NCBI GenBank assembly: GCA_000727475.1
Contig: KL647324.1
Location: forward strand, 529,719-593,718
Direction of reading: 5' to 3'
DNA: 64,000 nucleotides
Source of the DNA: Sarcocystis neurona
Taxonomy: Eukaryota; Apicomplexa; Conoidasida; Eucoccidiorida; Sarcocystidae
Positions within the stretch are counted from its first letter, which is position 1; each line of letters starts with the position of its first letter. Position numbers and translations under genes: made by a program. This document shows, one piece after another, positions 59,301-64,000 of this stretch. Under the pieces are notes generated by a model, which ran no database searches, was not told the DNA's origin, and worked only from the letters and a program-made list of their open reading frames with translations.

Positions 59301-61255
59301 CCTGGTGCTCTCTCTTCCTCTATTTCTTTCTCCCTGTCTTGCTATATATATATATATATTTGTGCGCGTCTGTCTCTCTCTACATCTTGCTACATAAACA
59401 TACATATATATGTAAATGTATCCGTCTGCTTATCTCTCTCTCTCAGCATCTTGCTGGATACGTGTACATATATATATATCTATATGTATTTGTCTGCTTA
59501 TCTCTCGCTCTCTACGTCTTACTGAACATATATATATATATATATATCTGCTTATCTCTCTCTTTCTGTGTCTTGCTATATATATATATATCTGCTTTTC
59601 TCTATGTCTCTGCGTCTTGCTGGATACATGTACATATATATACATATATATATATATATCTGCTTATCTCTCTCTCTTTCTGTGTCTTGCTATATGTATA
59701 TATATATATATATAGCTGCTTTTCTCTCTGTCTCTGCGTCTTGCTGGATACATGTATATATATATCTGCTTATCTCTCTCTCTTTCTGTGTCTTGCTATA
59801 TGTATGTATATATAGCTGCTTTTCTCTCTGTCTCTGCGTCGTCCTATATACATATATACATGTATGTGTCTGCTTCTCTCTCTCTCTGTCTTGCTGTATA
59901 TATTTATATATTTATCGGCTTCTCCTTGTATCTGTTTTGCTGCGTCAGTAGTCTCTCTGCGCCTGTTCCTCTCTACATGTGGCTCTTCCCGGCTGGCGTT
60001 TTGCTTTCGCTGAGTCTCGGGTTTCTCTCTTTCTCTGTGCATCTCCTCTTCTCTGAAGCTCCGCGCTGTTTTGGCGTCTCTTTCCGTCTTCTACGATTCT
60101 CTTAAACCTTGCACATTCACCCGTCCACCTCTCTCTTTCCGTACTTCTTTTCTCGTGTTCGTGGTTATTCTCCGCTTCCTCCCCGTCTCTTTTTGTCAGC
60201 GCATCTTCCCCTTTTTGTCCGTCTATCTCTCTTAAGCTCTTGCCAGCTCCTCCACATATATATATATATATGTATGTGTAGGCGCAGCTGTGTGTGTATT
60301 CGTCTCGAAGGAAGAGCACCAAGAGCTGCACTGCTGCTGATATATCTTAACATGCACGTTTCTATATATCGATTTACATATATATATATATATATATATG
60401 TATGTGCACATACACATATATATGCATGTGCATACAAGTGCAGGCGCCTATATACGTGTGCGTGGACATACAACTGCATGCACATCCATATGCATGCACA
60501 CGTGTATGTATATATGTGTGTTTATATGCATGTGTGTAATACATATATGCATGCACATAAGTATGCAGATGCACTCACAGGTATATACATGCATGTATGA
60601 ATGCATGCATCACTCTATACGCATGTACGTACGTATGCAGGCACGTATCTGTGCACGTACATCTATGCATGCGCATATATATATGCATGTGTATACACAT
60701 ATGCGCGGGGTCTCTGGCATACACACAGGACTACATTTACGTATGTTGTCTGCCTGCCCGTCGCTTTCTCTTCACTTTTCTCTGTGGCTGTTGTTGATAT
60801 CTATACATATATGTACCTATATGTATAAACATATGTGTATATTTATACATATATACGTATGTATGTACATACTCACGCGCACACGCGCATACATTGGCAC
60901 CTACGTCTATAGAGACATATATACACAGCTCTATTTGATATACACATATATGTGTATATATGTATCTATGTTTTGCACATTGATATATGTGTATGTAGAG
61001 GAATACGCGCTCCCCATGTGTGTGGTTCTACGTCTATTTGCGCAGGCACACGCATGCAAGAAAGTGTTGTGGGGTGTTGCATGCGCAGATACGAACGAAG
61101 GGCTGATACGTGCTCGCGTTGCCGGCGCTGCTGTTGCTCAAAGTGATAATCTTTTTTTTCTCGACGGCCACTGCAGACCCAAACCTGGGTGGGCAGCGCC
61201 GCTGCTGCAGCACCTCAAGACGAACTATCGAAGAATTGCCTGCCCCAAAATAAGT
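50341..61255 (+). CDS. Polypeptide N-acetylgalactosaminyltransferase-like type II Golgi enzyme (3' end beyond window)
   Basis: Exons are 50341-51190, 53989-54122, 57106-57271 and 61089-61255; 439 codons are visible, in phase at every junction. Donors are G|GTAAGA, GAA|GTAGGT, C|GTAAGA and AGT|GTAAGT; acceptors are TAAAG, TATCAG and TGCGCAG. Residues 1-195 are cytosolic (Ser-rich, then acidic, then RRKKKKKQ). A single membrane anchor follows at about 201-228, making a type II protein. The glycosyltransferase-2/27 fold then begins: [25 protein letters not shown], and [11 protein letters not shown] with the nucleotide-binding Asp354/355. Next come [13 protein letters not shown] and [13 protein letters not shown], whose D-G-H (409-411) is the metal-binding DxH of ppGalNAc transferases. 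Expected function is initiation of mucin-type O-glycosylation by adding GalNAc to Ser/Thr in the Golgi. The second half of the catalytic domain and any ricin-type lectin domain are not seen before 64000. Start: an upstream TTG at 50266 is in frame, but the first ATG is 50341. Confidence 0.82.
51840..53220. repeat. CA/TA/CT microsatellites in intron 1 of the glycosyltransferase
   Basis: Scattered GTATATGTATATAC, GAGAGAGA (51887-51900) and CTCTCT runs with GTACGTAC words. No exon was recognised between 51191 and 53988. Confidence 0.55.
53390..53980. repeat. CTG/GCT minisatellite at the end of intron 1
   Basis: Imperfect units such as CTGCTGCTGTTGCATTGCTGCTGC and (T/G)CTACACTGCTGCTG repeated for about 590 bp, running up to the acceptor of exon 2 and serving as its pyrimidine-rich lead-in. 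Confidence 0.8.
54190..55260. repeat. TA/ACAT/GAGA microsatellites in intron 2
   Basis: Dense ATATATAC, CACACACA (54528-54540), TATATATAGAGAGAGA (twice, at about 54515 and 54675) and TATGTATATATG tracts. Confidence 0.8.
55490..55935. repeat. CAG/GCA island inside intron 2
   Basis: Plus-strand CAG/GCA/AGC-rich block, with poly-Gln, Ala or Ser in all plus frames and Leu/Cys/Ala strings on minus. It has no splice sites that would fit the glycosyltransferase phase, whose exons 2 and 3 already join to a continuous family motif. Confidence 0.6.
56334..56343. repeat. TGTACGTACA palindrome within a microsatellite
   Basis: Core identical to the 49.6-50.1 kb cluster but embedded in TATATA/ACACATAT repeats, so probably a by-product of the microsatellite. 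Confidence 0.4.
56700..57060. repeat. CTG island at the end of intron 2
   Basis: CTG/GCT-rich stretch ending about 45 bp before exon 3. It has the same arrangement as the CTG block before exon 2. Confidence 0.65.
57381..57927. repeat. TTCAATCAGT minisatellite in intron 3
   Basis: Six exact copies of TTCAATCAGT begin at 57381, 57430, 57552, 57609, 57642 and 57823, with a degenerate copy at 57918. Each is embedded in TA/GTATATAT DNA, at irregular spacing (33-181 bp). Confidence 0.85.
58195..58530. repeat. (ACATAC/ACACATAT)n microsatellite
   Basis: Near-continuous hexa- to octanucleotide repeats of ACACATAC and ACACATAT on the plus strand. They keep all six frames open (Thr/His/Ile/Tyr strings on plus, Cys/Val/Tyr/Met on minus), which explains several long spurious frames. 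Confidence 0.9.
59080..59950. repeat. CT/TA higher-order tandem repeat in intron 3
   Basis: Alternating half-units. One half is CTGCTTATCTCTCTCTCT then TCTGTGTCTTGCTATAT. The other is CTGCTTTTCTCT then GTCTCTGCGTCTTGCTGGATAC. Each is separated by (TA)n. The pair recurs at about 59590, 59714 and 59814, so the higher-order period is about 100-125 bp; less regular units extend to both sides. Confidence 0.8.
60255..60995. repeat. ATGCATGCACA / TATATATG repeats in intron 3
   Basis: TA runs plus many ATGCATGCAC and GTGTATACATATG words between 60380 and 60990, upstream of exon 4. Confidence 0.7.
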
Positions 61256-62660
61256 GTAAGTCTCAGCAAGTTCTTCTCCCCACCTACTTATAAATATATG
61301 CAGAAATTCTTGTCTTTTAGCATATATCTCTATGTGTGCAAAGAGCACGAGAAAGTGCGAGAGAAAGAGAGCGAAAAAGAGAAAGAGAGGGAGACAAGGA
61401 GAAAGCGAAGGAGAGAGTCATCTGCAGGAGATTGCACTGTAAAGAACGAGTGTCATTTTCTCTGCATGGTCCTGCATATACGCGTATATATATATATATC
61501 TTCCCATGCATCATCCACGTATAGAGAGAGAGAGGATGCGGAGTGTCGAGGCGCATGTAACGAAGTCTATGTTTCTCAGCAGGATCTTTCCTATATATAT
61601 ATACATATATATATAGATAGCCTCCCACACATCAAATACATATATATATATATACGTGTATGTATACATAGAGAGAAAGACAGCAATAGAGAGCCATCTG
61701 CAGGGTATCGAACTGCGTGAAACGATGTGTGTCCTTCTGACTCTCTTCGTCTCATGTAGACACAATGGAGAGAACAAATAAATTGCAGACGAATGCTGTC
61801 CTGCTGCATCTTTTGCTTTCCTCTCTATTTCTCTCTGTCTCTCACCACCCCCTATACGTACGTTCCTGTGCCAGGACGGAGATCTGCGGAAGCCGGAGCG
61901 GCTGTGTACCTGTGCAGTTGCCACGTGCTTGCTCACTATATTTATGTACCACGCATATATGGCGATATATATATATATGCCAAAGAGATGTAGGTGTCTT
62001 GGCGTATGTACTTTACAGCGTCCTCGTGGATAGCTACCTGTATCTATATTTGCCTTCTATGTATATCTACCTGTCTCTCTCTCTCTGTACACGTATATAT
62101 GTTTAGATATGTATATATGTGTAGATATGCAGTGTTGAGTACATTTCGTAGCGCCTTAGTGAATACTTGCCTGTACAAATATGAGCGTGTATATTAGTGC
62201 GTCCCTACGTATATACATCTACGTGAGATGATGGAGTATAGTCGGAGGATGTGCGTACCGTACGTGTGTGCCTGCTTGCACGCATGCATCTCGGTACGTA
62301 CACGCCGTGCTTCATTTTCATAGCAGGAAGATAGAGGAATTTTTGAGAGAGTTCTTCTGGGGGACAGCAGCGTCTTTTTTATATTTTGCTACTTTCTTCG
62401 AGAGAAACAGTTCTTCTCCGGCTGGTGTCTGTTTGCTGCTGACAAGCGACTGGTGCTCCGCTGAAGGTGTGACAGGGCCTGCTGCTTTTTAGCGCAGCTG
62501 CGGCAGACGAGCAGCAGGAGGCCAGCGCCACACGGACGCTTCGCCCTACAGCCCAAAAAGAGCGACATTTTCTTCTCCTTCCCCCGTTTCCTGTCTCTCT
62601 TTCTCTGCGACACATCATTGCAAAGTGATGTTGTGACTCTCCACGTGCCTCTAAATAGAT
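61256..62660 (+). other. Intron 4 of the glycosyltransferase with one open, non-repetitive island
   Basis: Mostly GA and TA microsatellites (61330-61420, 61485-61520, 61595-61680). The island 62325-62500 lacks repeats, follows a plausible acceptor (TTTTCATAGCAG) and is open (EDRGIFERVLLGDSSVFF in phase 0). It shows none of the residues expected next in a ppGalNAc transferase, so I do not add it to the gene. Confidence 0.3.
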
Positions 62661-62679
62661 GCGTGCTGAATATGCAAGT

Positions 62680-63165
62680 ATATATATATGTGTGTTTGTA
62701 TTTATGTATATATATATGTATATAGACATGTATATATATGTATGAACGCATATGTATATATATGTATGTATTCATACATATATGTATACACATATATATT
62801 CATACATATATGTATATATATATGTTTGCATATGTGTGTGTACGTGTAGTCACCTGTGAGTGTACCTGGTGACATCCACCTTTGTGAACAATTATGTCTC
62901 CATATAAATCTTTGGACGTTCGTATATGCAAATGTGGAATACCTGTGTGAGTATACATATATATGTGGATAAATATACACATGTATGTATGCGTCTGTAC
63001 GTGTGTATCTATACGTGCATACGAGTAGCATGTATCATCTTTATGTGGGCGTTCATATCCACATATACACGTGCATATCCACAATATATTTATATATATT
63101 ATCTTACATAAATATATAAGCATACATATGTATGTGCATATAAGTGTATGTGTGCATAACATATA
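62680..63165. repeat. TATGTATATATG microsatellite
   Basis: Near-continuous TATATATGTATA words at 62680-62830 and again at 62950-63165. Confidence 0.85.
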
Positions 63166-63255
63166 TGCATAGGCGCAGGTAGAGAGCGTGCAGATGCGTG
63201 TCGGTTGGTCGACTCCAAGAGTGCAGACGTGTGCGTGTGTGTTCGTTTGTTTACG

Positions 63256-64000
63256 TTTGTAGAGAAGTGCGAGAGAAAGACGGAGAGAGGAAGAGAGGAA
63301 GAGGAAGAAGAGAGGGGAAGAGAGGGGAAGTGAGAGCGAGAGAGAAGAAGAAGGAGACTAAAAGGAAGAGAGGCAGAGAGAGTGAGAGAGGAAGAGAGGA
63401 AAAGATTTCAGAAGAAAGAGAGAGGAAGTGGAAGAGACAGAGAGGGAGAAGAAAGAGAGGGGAAGGGAGAGAGCGACAGGAGGAGAGGAAGAGGGAGAGG
63501 AAGAGAGAGACACATACAGAGAGAGGAAGAGAGAGTGAGTGAGAGGAAGACAGGGAGAGAGAGAGGAAGAGACAGAGAGAGAGGGAGGAGGAGGAAGAGA
63601 GGGGGAGGAAGAGGAAGAGGAAGAGAGACAGAGAGAGGGGGAGGGAGAGAAACAGAGAGAGACAGAGAGAGGGAGGAAGAGAGGAAGGGAGAGAGAGAGA
63701 GGAGAAGAGAGGAAGATATTAGAGGAAAGGGAGAGAGGAAGGGGGAGGAACAGGAAGAGGAAGAGAGGGGAAGTGAGACAGAGAGAGTGAGAGAGGGAGG
63801 AAGAGAGGGAAACTTCCGAAGAGACAGAGAGAGAGGGAGGAAGAGAGACAGAGAGGGGGAGGAAGACAGAAAGAGAGAGGAGAGGAGAAGAAAGAGGCTA
63901 AGAGGCAGAGAGATAGAGAATGAGAGAGAGAGAGGAGGGAGGAAGAGAGAGAGGAGGGGAGGAGAGAGAGGAGGGAGAGAGAGAGGAGGGAGGAGAGACA
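63256..64000. repeat. Polypurine (GA/GGA)n tract, continues past the window
   Basis: About 745 bases of GAGAGA, GGAAGAGAGA and GAGGAGG words with only occasional C or T. Frames through it read as Arg/Glu/Lys strings and are not credible proteins. Confidence 0.9.

Noticed and set aside
63198..63790. Arg/Glu/Lys-rich plus-strand frames
   Set aside because: Translation of the polypurine tract, with no start context or domain.
1..64000. Telomere-like TTTAGGG repeats, rRNA and tRNA genes
   Set aside because: None was recognised by eye on either strand. A covariance-model scan was not possible, so a tRNA in 41-48 kb cannot be fully excluded.

Overview
The window reads as nuclear DNA of a coccidian apicomplexan, most likely an Eimeria species. 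Three things point that way. Trinucleotide CAG/CTG islands occur in exons (as runs of Gln, Ala or Ser), in introns and between genes. Introns are spliced GT-AG and are large and full of microsatellites. The space between genes is filled with (TA)n, (CA)n and ACATAT-type repeats. There is no bacterial gene organisation, and no telomere repeat was noticed. The species cannot be decided from this sequence alone.

Four protein genes are well supported. (1) 147-5780 (+) is one long exon for a 1877-residue membrane protein with a thioredoxin fold (CAHC active site), a C-terminal membrane anchor and an acidic tail. (2) 28431-21355 (-) is a four-exon gene for an 828-residue RING-finger protein with four TRAF/SIAH-type zinc fingers; exon phases and zinc-ligand spacing agree at every junction. 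(3) 40459-37865 (-) is a single exon for an 864-residue OTU-family cysteine protease. (4) 50341 onward (+) is a polypeptide GalNAc-transferase-like Golgi enzyme; four exons are visible up to 61255 and the gene appears to run off the right edge.

Two further split genes are likely but only partly resolved. One is a multi-pass membrane protein on the minus strand, with phase-compatible exons at 15179, 14022-13883 and 12506-12573 and a C-terminal exon at 11413-11563. The other is a plus-strand gene or decayed gene between about 29.1 and 34.6 kb. Its best exons are 30053-30156, 31940-31996, 32865-33103 and 33136-33196, and the last two are separated by only 32 bases.

Layout: 0-5.8 kb thioredoxin-like gene; 5.8-11.4 kb repeat-rich spacer; 11.4-18.5 kb minus-strand membrane-protein region; 18.5-21.3 kb spacer with a perfect 62-bp tandem duplication; 21.3-28.4 kb RING/TRAF gene; 28.4-34.7 kb CTG-rich plus-strand region; 34.7-37.8 kb spacer; 37.9-40.5 kb OTU protease; 40.5-50.3 kb long unique region without a recognised gene, ending in a cluster of TGTACGTACA palindromes just upstream of the glycosyltransferase; 50.3-64.0 kb glycosyltransferase exons in introns made of minisatellites, ending in a polypurine tract. 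A probable ubiquitin ligase and a probable deubiquitinase share the window, but nothing in the sequence shows that they act together.
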